Assembly (NCBI RefSeq): GCF_038502225.1
Contig: NC_091391.1
Span: forward strand, 2,848,228-2,912,227
DNA: 64,000 nt
Source: Cherax quadricarinatus
Lineage: Eukaryota; Arthropoda; Malacostraca; Decapoda; Parastacidae
Direction: 5' to 3'
Each line of letters begins with the position of its first letter. Within the stretch, counting starts at the first letter, position 1. The position numbers were made by a program, and so were the translations under genes. A model generated the notes under the pieces. The model searched no databases, was not told where the DNA came from, and saw only the letters and a list, made by a program, of their open reading frames with translations. This document shows positions 54,873 through 64,000 of the stretch, one piece after another.

Positions 54873-54909
54873 TGGACTGATGAAGCCACTGTGTGGCGAA
54901 ACGTTTCCT
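54873..54909 (+). ncRNA. hammerhead ribozyme motif (CUGAUGA core)
   Basis: tgga, CTGATGA, A, gccac/gtggc closed by TGT (5/5), GAAAC, GTT, tcct. Stem I pairs 3 bp (gga/tcc). This is the only complete copy with the classical CUGAUGA core, and it stands about 120 bp downstream of the TATA box. Confidence 0.75.
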
Positions 54910-54960
54910 GAATAAAAATTTCCATATGTTGCATATGTGTCTCAATCTTCAGGACAAAAT

Positions 54961-55510
54961 TTATAAGCCTCCCTGACTGAAGAATTCCATCTTGCCATGC
55001 CTGGTTTATCTGGTTCCAGAAACAACTCTGCCCTTTGGGCACTGAAACAGCCTGGCCTATCGATGCCGGCTCTGCCCTTGAGCACTGTTGCCAGATAACT
55101 TGCAAAGGTGAGTGTTAATTTCTCTCAATATGTAAGAACCTCAGTCATCATGGCATTTATAAACTCGTGTTCTGAAACCTAAAACAAATACTTGTGATTT
55201 TCTCATATTGCAAAGGTCACCTGCTAGGCAGTTGATTTAGCACATGGCACCATAGCATGGTGGGAAAGAGCAGTTGCATCTCCCTTCTCCCCAACTTTAG
55301 AGGGAGTGGATAATGGTTCCAGGCTTCGTTGGTCATGTACACACATTAAGAAGACCACTGGTACATGGTAATTAAAAACAATCCCCACAGTTGTGACCGG
55401 GTGTGGAAGTGTGGATTGCTCATTACTCTATAATTTGTTCATGATTGTACCCATGTATAAACGTAAGTAACCATTCTTACAGTATTATTACCTTTGTAAC
55501 TTGTGAGTTA
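54961..55510. other. unassigned spacer
   Basis: No gene, repeat or motif that I recognise. 'ctctgccctttgggcactg' and 'ctctgcccttgagcactg' form a short local repeat at 55030-55090. Confidence 0.4.
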
Positions 55511-55653
55511 AAGGACACAAGTGCAACTAATGTGACATTTATTGTGGCAACGTTTCGCTCTCCAGGAGCTTTATCAAGCCATTACCTTGATAAAGCTCCT
55601 GGAGAGCGAAACGTTGCCACAATAAATGTCACATTAGTTGCACTTGTGTCCTT
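55511..55653. mobile_element. perfect 68-bp palindrome of pLTR 3' ends
   Basis: 55511-55578 and 55586-55653 are exact reverse complements around ccattac. Each arm, read outward, has TTGATAA, gctc/gagc, GAAAC, GTT, 'gccacaataaatgtcac' and the tail 'attagttgcacttgtgtcc'. The right arm continues outward into 'cattgtcggtaattctacc', the TTGTCGGTATT block. No mismatch in 68 bp suggests a recent event. Confidence 0.85.
55545..55581 (-). ncRNA. hammerhead variant with U3/A8 pair (left arm)
   Basis: Minus strand: tggc, core TTGATAA, A, gctc/gagc stem II, GAAAC, GTT, gcca. Stem I pairs 4/4 using spacer bases. The plus-strand arm (55587 onward) has the same core but its stem I (tacc) cannot pair with gcca, so only the left copy has a full stem I. 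Confidence 0.6.
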
Positions 55654-55826
55654 TTACTTTACACATTGTCGGTAATTCTACCAACTTTATTACAACTTGT
55701 GAGTTCATTACCTTGTACCTAGTTCAGCTATCAAAACTTTGGGGGCCCAGTCCCTGGACCCATTACGTACCTCTGTAATCTGTAAATACCTTTGTTAACT
55801 TGTCATGATTGTGACTAGACCTACCT

Positions 55827-56038
55827 GGAGTTCATTACCTTTGTAAATTGTGAGTTCATTACCTTTGTAAATTGTGAGTTCATTACCTTTGTAAATTGTG
55901 AGTTCATTACCTTTGTAAATTGTGAGTTCATTACCTTTGTAAATTGTGAGTTCATTACCTTTGTAAATTGTGAGTTCATTACCTTTGTAAATTGTGAGTT
56001 CATTACCTTTGTAAATTGTGAGTTCATTACCTCTGTAA
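55827..56038. repeat. 24-bp minisatellite, about 9 copies
   Basis: acctttgtaaattgtgagtt, catt, nearly perfect. It is flanked by a duplicated pair of unrelated blocks (cagctatcaaaactttgg at 55725 and 56044; tggaccaattatgtacctc). Confidence 0.9.
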
Positions 56039-56103
56039 CTTGCTCAGCTATCAAAACTTTGGAGTCCAGTCCCTGGACCAATTATGTACCTCTGTAATCT
56101 TTT

Positions 56104-56248
56104 GACTACCGCCCACAGGATGGGTATGGGGTGACTACCGCCCACAGGATGGGTATGGGGTGACTACCGCCCACAGGATGGGTATGGGGTGACTACCGCC
56201 CACAGGATGGGTATGGGGTGACTACCGCCCACAGGATGGGTATGGGGT
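56104..56248. repeat. 29-bp minisatellite, 5 copies
   Basis: gactaccgcccacaggatgg, gtatggggt, perfect copies. Confidence 0.95.
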
Positions 56249-57030
56249 GCATAATAAACATATTAAAAACTAACCTGCTGTGGAGTGGGTTGTACATCAC
56301 TCTTATTACCACCCATAACACCTATTTCATAGTGACTAATGTGTATTCATTTGACCCCTTTCCATATATTCCACTAATTCCCTCAAAAATTCATTGGTCC
56401 ATCAGCAACATTTCTCCATCTGATCTATATCTTCTGTCTTCTCATTATTTTACATCCTTCTAGGAAAACTGCATCTGTAATCACTTCCAAGAGCTTGGTT
56501 TCTGTTATTGCTGCAATGTTTTGGAATACCTCCACTATTCACTCTTTCCACTCAAAACTCTTGTTTGTTATCCATCTGCATTAGCATAATATACTTTGTT
56601 CTTGTGCTTAAGTTTTTGGGGTTCTGTTTTCCTGGGTATTGTCCATGTACCCACCTAAATGTGGTTTCTGGGGTCGATTCACAGCTCTTGGCTCTACCTC
56701 TTTGCGGGTCGCTACTAGGTCTGGGGAAGAGTGGGTATAGGAATTAGGGTGAAGGTAAGGGCTGGTTGTATTCGGGAGGGAGGTGGATCATGTAACTGTG
56801 GGTGAAGCTAAGGATCGAAGAGAACAACAGGAGAGGGGAATAAGGAGTTGGGACAGGGGGAGATTATGAGAAATGAGCCTGCAATGGTTGGGGTTAGGAT
56901 AAGGGTGTAGGTGAGTTGGATGGATGTAGAGTATGATTTAGTCTATTTGTGTTTGAGTGGGACGGGGAAATTTGGGTTTGAGGGTCTATTAATGTCAGAG
57001 CTTCGTGTGGTAAAGCTTACACAGTAAAGC
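56249..57030. other. unassigned spacer with one LINE B tail
   Basis: 56648-56725 is an old minus-strand LINE B tail (gtacccacctaaatgtggtt, ggtcgctactaggtctgg). Elsewhere only G-rich or T-rich simple sequence is seen. No gene. Confidence 0.4.
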
Positions 57031-57597
57031 TGAGCATAGCGGTCACCCCGAGGCAGAATTTCTACACCTGGAGCTGAGCACAGTGTTCACCCCGAGGCAG
57101 AACCTCTACACCTGGTGGAGCTGAGCAGTCCTCACCCCGAGGCAGAACCTCTACATGGTGTAGCTGAGCACAGTGTTCACCCCGAGGCAGAACTTCTACA
57201 CCTGGAGCTGAGCACAGTGTTCACCCCGAGGCAGAACCTCTACACCTGGTGAAGCTGAGCACAGTCCTCACCCCGAGGCAGAACCTCTACACCTGGTGAA
57301 GCTGAGCACAGTCCTCACCCCGAGGCAGAACCTCTACACCTGGTGGAGCTGAGCACAGTCCTCACCCCGAGGCAGAACCTCTACACCTGGTGGAGCTGAG
57401 CACAGTCCTCACCCCGAGGCAGAACCTCTACATGGTGGAGCTGAGCACAGTCCTCACCCCGAGGCAGAACCTCTACACCTGGTGGAGCTGAGCACAGTCC
57501 TCACCCCGAGGCAGAACCTCTACACCTGGTGGAGCTGAGCACAGTCCTCACCCCGAGGCAGAACCTCTACACCTGGTGGAGCTGAGCACAGTCCTCA
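57031..57597. repeat. 47-bp minisatellite, about 12 copies
   Basis: The unit is gagctgagcacagtcctcac, cccgaggcagaacctctaca, cctggtg, with a few shortened units lacking cacctgg. Confidence 0.9.
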
Positions 57598-57900
57598 CAC
57601 CTAATTGTTGTATATGTGTCTTACCAACTTGTTGGTATTGTATACCATTTTGATATCCACTCTACTACCTGTCTGTGACTGTTTCTTGTTCCCGTCCTCA
57701 GTTGCTTCCTCTCCTGGAACGTTCTGTCCCGGTCGAGGTACACACAATAATATCTATCAGTCCCCCCTCAAGAGTGGTTTTCGTTCATGAACTAATCTTA
57801 TGCCCTTTCTGATGCAAGTCTCAGTTTAAGAAATGATATGGTGATACCGGCAAGATGTGGAAAAAGACACTTATGTACAGAGCCAGATTAAGATCTTGTA
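57598..57900. mobile_element. pLTR tail fragments in opposite orientation
   Basis: 57598-57650 (plus): 'cctaattgttgtatatgtgt', 'cttgttggtattgtatacca'. 57838-57880 (minus): tail form of 'ggcaagatgtgg' and 'aaagacacttatgtac'. No hammerhead is kept. The sequence between is unassigned. Confidence 0.5.
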
Positions 57901-57904
57901 GGTT

Positions 57905-60330
57905 TTTGGGCTACAGGTACTGTGAGGCCCCTGGGCTACAGGTACTGTGAGGCCCTTGGGCTACAGGTACTGTGAGGCCCTTGGGCTACAGGTACTGTGA
58001 GGCCCCTGGGCTACAGGTACTGTGAGGCTTTTGGGCTACAGGTACTGTGAGGCCCTTGGGCTACAGGTACTGTGAGGCCCTTGGGCTACAGGTACTGTGA
58101 GGCCCTTGGGCTACAGGTACTGTGAGGCCCCTGGGCTACAGGTACTGTGAGGCCCTTGGGCTACAGGTACTGTGAGGCCCTTGGGCTACAGGTACTGTGA
58201 AACCCTTGGGCTACAGGTACTGTGAGGCCCCTGGGCTACAGGTACTGTGAGGCCCCTGGGCTACAGGTACTGTGAGGCTCTTAGGCTACAAGTACTGTGA
58301 GGCTCTTGGGCTACAGGTACTGTGAGGCCCTTGGGCTACAGGTACTGTGAGGCCCTTAGGCTACAAGTACTGTGAGGCTCTTGGGCTACAGGTACTGTGA
58401 GGCCCCTGGGCTACAGGTACTGTGAGACCCTTGGGCTACAAGTACTGTGATGCTCTTGGGCTACAGGTACTGTGAGGCCCTTGGGCTACAGGTACTGTGA
58501 GGCCCTTGGGCTACAAGTACTGTGAGGCTCTTGGGCTACAGGTACTGTGAGGCCCCTGGGCTACAGGTACTGTGAGGCCCTTGAGCTTCAGGTACTGTGA
58601 GGCCCTTGGGCTACAGGTACTGTGAGGCCCTTGGGCTACAGGTACTGTGAGGCCCTTGGGCTACAGGTACTGTGAGGCCCTTGGGCTACAGGTACTGTGA
58701 GGCCCCTGGGCTACAGGTACTGTGAGACCCTTGGGCTACAGGTACTGTGAGGCCCCTGGGCTACAGGTACTGTGAGGTCCTTGGACTACAGGTACTGTGA
58801 GGCCCTTGGGCTACAGGTACTGTGAGGCCCTTGGGCTACAGGTACTGTGAGGCCCTTGGGCTACAGGTACTGTGAGGCCCTTGGGCTACAGGTACTGTGA
58901 GGCCCCTGGGCTACAGGTACTGTGAGGCCCTTGGGCTACAGGTACTGTGAGGCCCTTGGGCTACAGGTACTGTGAGGCCCTTGGGCTACAGGTACTGTGA
59001 GGCCCTTGGGCTACAGGTACTGTGAGGCCCCTGGGCTACAGGTAGTGTGAGGCCCTTGGGCTACAGGTACTGTGAGGCCCTTGGGCTACAGGTACTGTGA
59101 GGCCCTTGGGCTACAGCTACTGTGAGGCCCTTGGGCTACAGGTACTGTGAGGCCCTTGGGCTACAGGTACTGTGAGGCCCATGGGCTACAGGTACTGTGA
59201 GGCCCTTGGGATACAGGTACTGTGAGGCCCTTGGGCTACAGGTACTGTGAGGCCCTTGGGCTACAGGTACTGTGAGGCCCTTGGGCTACAGGTACTGTGA
59301 GGCCCTTGGGCTACAGGTACTGTGAGGCCCTTGGGCTACATGTACTGTGAGGCCCTTGGGCTACAGGTACTGTGAGTCCCTTGGGCTACAGGTACTGTGA
59401 GGCCCTTTGACTACAGGTACTGTGAGGCCCCTGGGCTACAGGTACTGTGAGGCCCCTGGGCTACAGATACTGTGAAGCCCTTGGGCTACAGGTACTGTGA
59501 GGCCCCTGGGCTACAGGTACTGTTTGGCCCTTGGGCTACAGGTACTGTGAGGCCTCTGGACTACAAGTACTGTGAGGCCCCTGGGCTACAAGTACTGTGA
59601 GGCCCCTGGACTACAAGTACTGTGAGGCCCCTGGACTACAAGTACTGTGAGGCCCCTGGACTACAGGTACTGTGAGGCCCCTGGACTACAAGTACTGTGA
59701 GGCCCCTGGACTACAGGTACTGTGAGGCCCCTGGACTACAAGTACTGTGAGGCCCCTGGGCTACAGGTACTGTGAGGCCCTTGGGCTACAGGTACTGTGA
59801 GGCTCCTGGGCTACAGGTACTGTGAGGCCCCTGGACTACAAGTACTGTGAGGCCCCTGGGCTACAGGTACTGTGAGGCCCCTGGACTACAAGTACTGTGA
59901 GGCCCCTGGACTACAGGTACTGTGAGACCCCTGGACTACAAGTGCTGTGAGACCCCTGGGCTGCAGGTACTGTGAGGCCCCTGGACTACAAGTACTGTGA
60001 GGCCCCTGGGCTACAAGTACTGTGAGGCCCCTGGGTTACAGGTACTGTGATACCCCTGGACTATAAGTGCTGTGAGGCCCCTGGGCTGCAGGTGCTGTGA
60101 GGCCCCTGGACTACAAGTACTGTGAGGCCCATGGGCTACAAGTACTGTGAGGCCCCTGGACTACAGGTACTGTGAGACCCCTGGACTACAAGTGCTGTGA
60201 GGCCCCTGGGTTACAGGTACTGTGAGGCCCCTGGGCTACAAGTACTGTGAGGCCCCTGGACTACAGGTACTGAGAGGCCCCTGGACTACAAGTACTGTGA
60301 GGCCCCTGGACCACAGGTACTGAGAGGCCC
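57905..60330. repeat. 25-bp minisatellite, about 97 copies
   Basis: ctacaggtactgtgaggccc, ttggg. The right third (from about 59545) is dominated by a variant (cctggactacaagtac), so sub-arrays differ along the length. Confidence 0.95.
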
Positions 60331-60375
60331 CACCGACTGTGGGTACTACAAAATTGTGTTCCCTTCATGTACTAT

Positions 60376-60720
60376 TGTGATGCAGTTCAGCTGGGCTTGT
60401 GAGGTCTCTAGGGAGACCTAATTATATGGTCACACCTGCCTTAGCAAATGTCGGGTAGTCACGCCCACGTCTGAGGTCTTTGGTTCTTAACGGCGTCAGA
60501 CCTCGGCGTCAGGTCGTAACACGTGGTACATACCCCATTGGGGAGGGGGTACTTTGACTACGATATAAGCCCAGGGAACAGCTGAGCAAAGGGGTTGTTG
60601 GTGAGAGGTCCGGGGAGCGAGAGCTCTGGACAGCCGCGTGTGTAGTGGACCACGCATTGGGAATCTCGGGTCAGCTGGTCGGTGAATTAAGAGTGAGTAC
60701 TAGCCCGTGTTACTGATAAC
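60376..60720 (+). mobile_element. LTR, third and diverged copy (5' part)
   Basis: TGTGATGCAGTTCAGCTGGG, 'agggagacctaattatatgg', 'ctcggcgtcaggtcg' and 'gatataagcccagggaacag' align with 19391 and with the reverse copy at 34440-35319. After about 60600 the similarity fades. I could not fix a 3' end; 'gtatacaacataca' near 61071 is a possible but unsupported terminus. Confidence 0.55.
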
Positions 60721-61344
60721 ATCTACCCTTCCCCCTGGTAATAAGTCTCATAGGTCAATTGTTATATTGTGTAAATTTCCATCAGGATATGTTGTATTCT
60801 AGCCCTTTTATGTTATTAAGTAACCTATAGCCATAGTTCCCATTTTTATTTGTACCTTCATATGCTATTCCCTATTCTCTTATGCACTGGGATATATAGG
60901 AGACGTGCTCACTCGCTGGGATACCTCAGGTAGAGTGGGTAGAGGTCTCACACTATACTTGCTAGGGTTTCCAGTCTTTACGAACTTGGCAGCAAGATAT
61001 TCTGGACACTGGCTCTGAGTAACTGTATAAACGTGATTTAACTTCAGTCTTACTCTGTATACAACATACAGCATATCTAGTTGTAAATCATCCTGGCTTA
61101 CATGCTCTCTTTGGGCCCAGGTCCAGAATGAATCTCACCATTTTGTTCTGGCTGATTTGTAGCCTATCTTTCAGTTAAGACAGAGTACCATGGAGAGCAA
61201 AAGTAATCTATATGACATAGGATCCTGCGAGCCTCAGTGGGTAGACTGTCGATGGAAATGAGAAATATGAGTCATCGAAGACGCACTGACTTTCTAGGAT
61301 TATCCTAGGTGGCTAAACCAGGTTAAAAATCCCAACAAATCATA
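60721..61344. other. unassigned spacer
   Basis: No gene or element identified; it may include the remainder of the diverged LTR. 61225-61340 contains 'cgatggaaatgagaaat' and 'ggattatcctaggtggctaa', similar to the SINE tail at 61790-61850. Confidence 0.4.
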
Positions 61345-61868
61345 TCTGGTGGCCCGGTGGCCTGGTGGCTAAAGCTCCCGCTTCACACACGGAGGGCCCG
61401 GGTTCGGTTCCCGGCAGGTGGAAACATTTCGACACGTTTCCTTATATCTGTTGTCCTGTTCACCTAGCAGCAAATAGGTACCTGGGTGTTAGTCGACTGG
61501 TGTGGGTCACATCCTGGGTGTTAGTGGACTGGTGTGGGTGGCATCCTGGGTGTTAGTGGACTGGTGTGGGTCACATCCTGGGTGTTAGTGGACTGGTGTG
61601 GGTCACATCCTGGGTGTTAGTGGACTGGTGTGGGTCACATCCTGGGTGTTAGTGGACTGGTGTGGGTCACATCCTGGGTGTTAGTGGACTGGTGTGGGTC
61701 ACATCCTGGGTGTTAGTGGACTGGTGTGGGTGGCATCCTGGGGGACAAGATTAAGGACCCCAATGGAAATAAGTTAGACAGTCCTCGATAACGCACAGAC
61801 TTTCTTGGGTTATCCAGGGTGGCTAACCCTCCAGGGTTAAAAATCCGAGCGAAATCTTATCTTACAAA
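61345..61868 (+). mobile_element. tRNA-derived SINE with internal 32-bp expansion
   Basis: The head (ggtggcctggtggctaaagc, gggttcggttcccgg) and body (gttcacctagcagcaaatag) are followed by 'gtacctgggtgttag' and about eight copies of the 32-bp unit (61480-61740). The second-type tail follows: 'gacaagattaaggacc', 'gttatccagggtggctaacc', ending 'gagcgaaatcttatctta'. Same sub-family as the minus SINE at 5200-5503. Confidence 0.85.
61480..61740. repeat. 32-bp minisatellite within the SINE
   Basis: The same unit as 20455-20815 (gtgttagtggactggtgtgg, gtcacatcctgg), including the gtgggtggcatcc variant in both places. Confidence 0.9.
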
Positions 61869-62144
61869 GCGGCTTTTGGGGCAACATTCAGAAAGTGATG
61901 GATTAGTCACCCGTGAAACACAAGAAGACAGTCCCCCATTTTCTGTCTCTCAAAATAAATCCAGATTATAAGGATAATAGTAATTTTTATTTTATTGGTT
62001 ACTTAAAGAGAAATTTTTTTTTTTTCGGGTTACTGACCCCTGAGGGTTTACAGCCAACAATAACTCAAGAAAGTCAAACACTTTTCCGTATTTATATTGG
62101 AGTTTTCAGCTTGATTATATTTCCTGGACCAAACAACGTTTTCT
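61869..62144. other. unassigned spacer with SINE-tail-like piece
   Basis: 'gttactgacccctgagggtt' and 'acaataactcaagaaagtc' resemble the second SINE tail. No gene. Confidence 0.35.
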
Positions 62145-64000
62145 AATACGAATGTAACATTGTTACCAGTGTTTTGTGACATGTAAACCAGACATTGTTA
62201 CCAGTGTTTTGTGACATGTAAACCAGACATTGTTACCAGTGTTTTGTGACATGTAAACCATTGTTACCAGTGTTTTGTAACATATAAACCAGACATTGTT
62301 ACCAGTGTTTTGTGACATATAAACCAGACATTGTTACCAGTGTTTTGTGACATATAAACCAGACATTGTTACCAGTGTTTTGTGACATGTAAACCATTGT
62401 TACCAGTGTTTTGTAACATATAAACCAGACATTGTTACCAGTGTTTTGTGACATATAAACCAGACATTGTTACCAGTGTTTTGTGACATATAAACCAGAC
62501 ATTGTTACCAGTGTTTTGTGACATATAAACCAGACATTGTTACCAGTGTTTTGTAACATATAAACCAGACATTGTTACCAGTGTTTTGTGACATATAAAC
62601 CAGACATTGTTACCAGTGTTTTGTGACATGTAAACCAGACATTGTTACCAGTGTTTTGTGACATATAAACCAGACATTGTTACCAGTGTTTTGTGACATA
62701 TAAACCAGACATTGTTACCAGTGTTTTGTGACATATAAACCAGACATTGTTACCAGTGTTTTGTGACATATAAACCAGACATTGTTACCAGTGTTTTGTG
62801 ACATGTAAACCAGACATTGTTACCAGTGTTTTGTGACATGTAAACCAGACATTGTTACCAGTGTTTTGTGACATGTAAACCAGACATTGTTACCAGGGTT
62901 TTGTAACATATAAACCAGACATTGTTACCAGTGTTTTGTAACATATAAACCAGACATTGTTACCAGTGTTTTGTGACATGTAAACCAGACATTGTTACCA
63001 GTGTTTTGTGACATATAAACCAGACATTGTTACCAGTGTTTTGTGACATATAAACCAGACATTGCTACCAGTGTTTTGTAACATGTAAACCAGACATTGT
63101 TACCAGTGTTTTGTAACATATAAACCAGACATTGTTACCAGTGTTTTGTAACATATAAACCAGACATTGTTACCAGTGTTTTGTGACATATAAGCCAGAC
63201 ATTGTTACCAGTGTTTTGTGACAAGTAAACCAGACATTGTTACCAGTGTTTTGTAACATATAAACCAGACATTGTTACCAGTGTTTTGTAACATATAAAC
63301 CAGACATTGTTACCAGTGTTTTGTAACATATAAACCAGACATTGTTACCAGTGTTTTGTGACATATAAACCAGACATTGTTACCAGTGTTTTGTGACATG
63401 TAAACCAGACATTGTTACCAGTGTTTTGTGACAAGTAAACCAGACATTGTTACCAGTGTTTTGTGACATATAAACCAGACATTGTTACCAGTGTTTTGTG
63501 ACATATAAACCAGACATTGTTACCAGTGTTTTGTGACATATAAACCAGACATTGTTACCAGTGTTTTGTGACATGTAAACCAGACATTGTTACCAGTGTT
63601 TTGTGACATATAAACCAGACATTGTTACCAGTGTTTTGTGACATGTAAACCAGACATTGTTACCAGTGTTTTGTGACAAGTAAACCAGACATTGTTACCA
63701 GTGTTTTGTGACATATAAACCAGACATTGTTACCAGTGTTTTGTGACATATAAACCAGACATTGTTACCAGTGTTTTGTGACATATAAACCAGACATTGT
63801 TACCAGTGTTTTGTGACAAGTAAACCAGACATTGTTACCAGTGTTTTGTGACATATAAACCAGACATTGTTACCAGTGTTTTGTGACATATAAACCAGAC
63901 ATTGTTACCAGTGTTTTGTGACATATAAACCAGACATTGTTACCAGTGTTTTGTGACATATAAACCAGACATTGTTACCAGTGTTTTGTAACATATAAAC
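62145..64000. repeat. 35-bp satellite running off the window end
   Basis: acattgttaccagtgttttg, tgacatataaaccag, at least 52 copies. Variants are mostly catat/catgt/caagt and tgac/taac. A few units near the left end are 5 bp shorter (cattgttacc after aaacc). The array is open at 64000. Confidence 0.95.

Larger units (their letters stand above)
54744..54960 (+). mobile_element. pLTR promoter and 3' half downstream of the array
   Basis: TATA box, 'gatggactgaacacgtcgac', 'gctgagggactgattacctc', a hammerhead, 'tgaataaaaatttcc' and the tail 'atatgttgcatatgtgtctc'. It completes the element whose head is at 43013. Confidence 0.8.

Noticed and set aside
54830..55105. Minus-strand ORF over a hammerhead
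   Set aside because: The ORF is the reverse complement of a pLTR 3' half and has no domain; similar sequence at 42862-43182 gives an equally meaningless frame.
55821..56081. Protein with FTKVMNSQ repeats
   Set aside because: 24-bp minisatellite, a multiple of three, with no start context or conserved domain.
62145..64000. Telomeric or centromeric satellite
   Set aside because: The unit is not TTAGG-like and nothing in the window marks a centromere; it is reported only as a 35-bp satellite.

Overview
This is eukaryotic, repeat-dominated DNA, most likely from a decapod crustacean such as a crayfish, lobster or shrimp. The species cannot be fixed from sequence alone; the clade rests on remembered resemblance of the SINE, CR1-like and Penelope-like repeat families. 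I see no convincing host protein-coding gene and no intact tRNA or rRNA gene. Nearly every base that can be explained is either a tandem array or a piece of a mobile element.

Mobile elements. Labels A-F are local to this annotation. A is a CR1/L2-like LINE with an esterase-type ORF1 and an APE+RT ORF2 (905-3018, 3433-3765, and the near full-length 8949-13095, all minus). B is a second CR1-like LINE, present mostly as 3' ends that finish in a GTGAGTAC tail next to CA/GT microsatellites. C is a jockey-like LINE (8113-8948 plus 13096-14489), possibly with an ORF1-only relative at 33030-34430. D is a LINE 3' end (13869-14350) whose tail is shared with the tRNA-derived SINEs. E is an RT element with a restriction-like endonuclease C-terminus (29206-32570). 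F is a decayed APE/RT LINE (about 40740-42090). There are three copies of one LTR family (19391-20352, 34440-35319, from 60376) and many Penelope-like element (PLE) pieces. Two PLE pieces carry GIY-YIG endonuclease coding sequence (17640-17918 plus; 38943-39692 minus).

The most interesting system is the PLE pseudo-LTR (pLTR). At least a dozen copies share a head, a TATA box, a hammerhead-ribozyme motif, an AATAAA-like signal and a conserved tail (TTGCAYATGTGTC, then TTGTCGGTATT). The hammerheads have covarying stem I, an extra A after A9, a loopless self-complementary stem III, and in several sub-families a swapped 3-8 core pair (U3/A8 or G3/C8 instead of C3/G8). One pLTR has been blown apart by an 11.6-kb array of about 191 x 61 bp lying between its head and its TATA box plus hammerhead (43104-54743).

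Layout. 1-5140: pLTR, SINE, and A inserted in B. 5200-7160: SINE and a 26-bp satellite. 7245-14960: pLTRs with C nested in one, A and D nested in C, and a SINE in the hammerhead. 15375-17260: B pieces and GT arrays. 17556-21250: PLE endonuclease fragment, SINEs, LTR, minisatellites. 21405-25950: 27/29-bp satellite. 26695-28988: 50-bp satellite. 29206-32570: E split by a palindromic pLTR. 32690-36760: ORF1 fragment, LTR, B. 36770-38300: 14-bp satellite. 38471-39706: 25-bp array, pLTR and PLE ORF. 40740-42760: decayed LINE and tails. 42790-54950: the satellite-bearing pLTR. 55511-62144: palindrome, minisatellites, LTR, SINE. 62145-64000: a 35-bp satellite running off the window.

A recurring theme is that tandem arrays begin inside mobile elements: 61 bp in a pLTR, 32 bp in two SINEs, 16 bp in an LTR, and GT/CA runs at B tails. 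All readings are by eye. No folding, alignment or database search was run.
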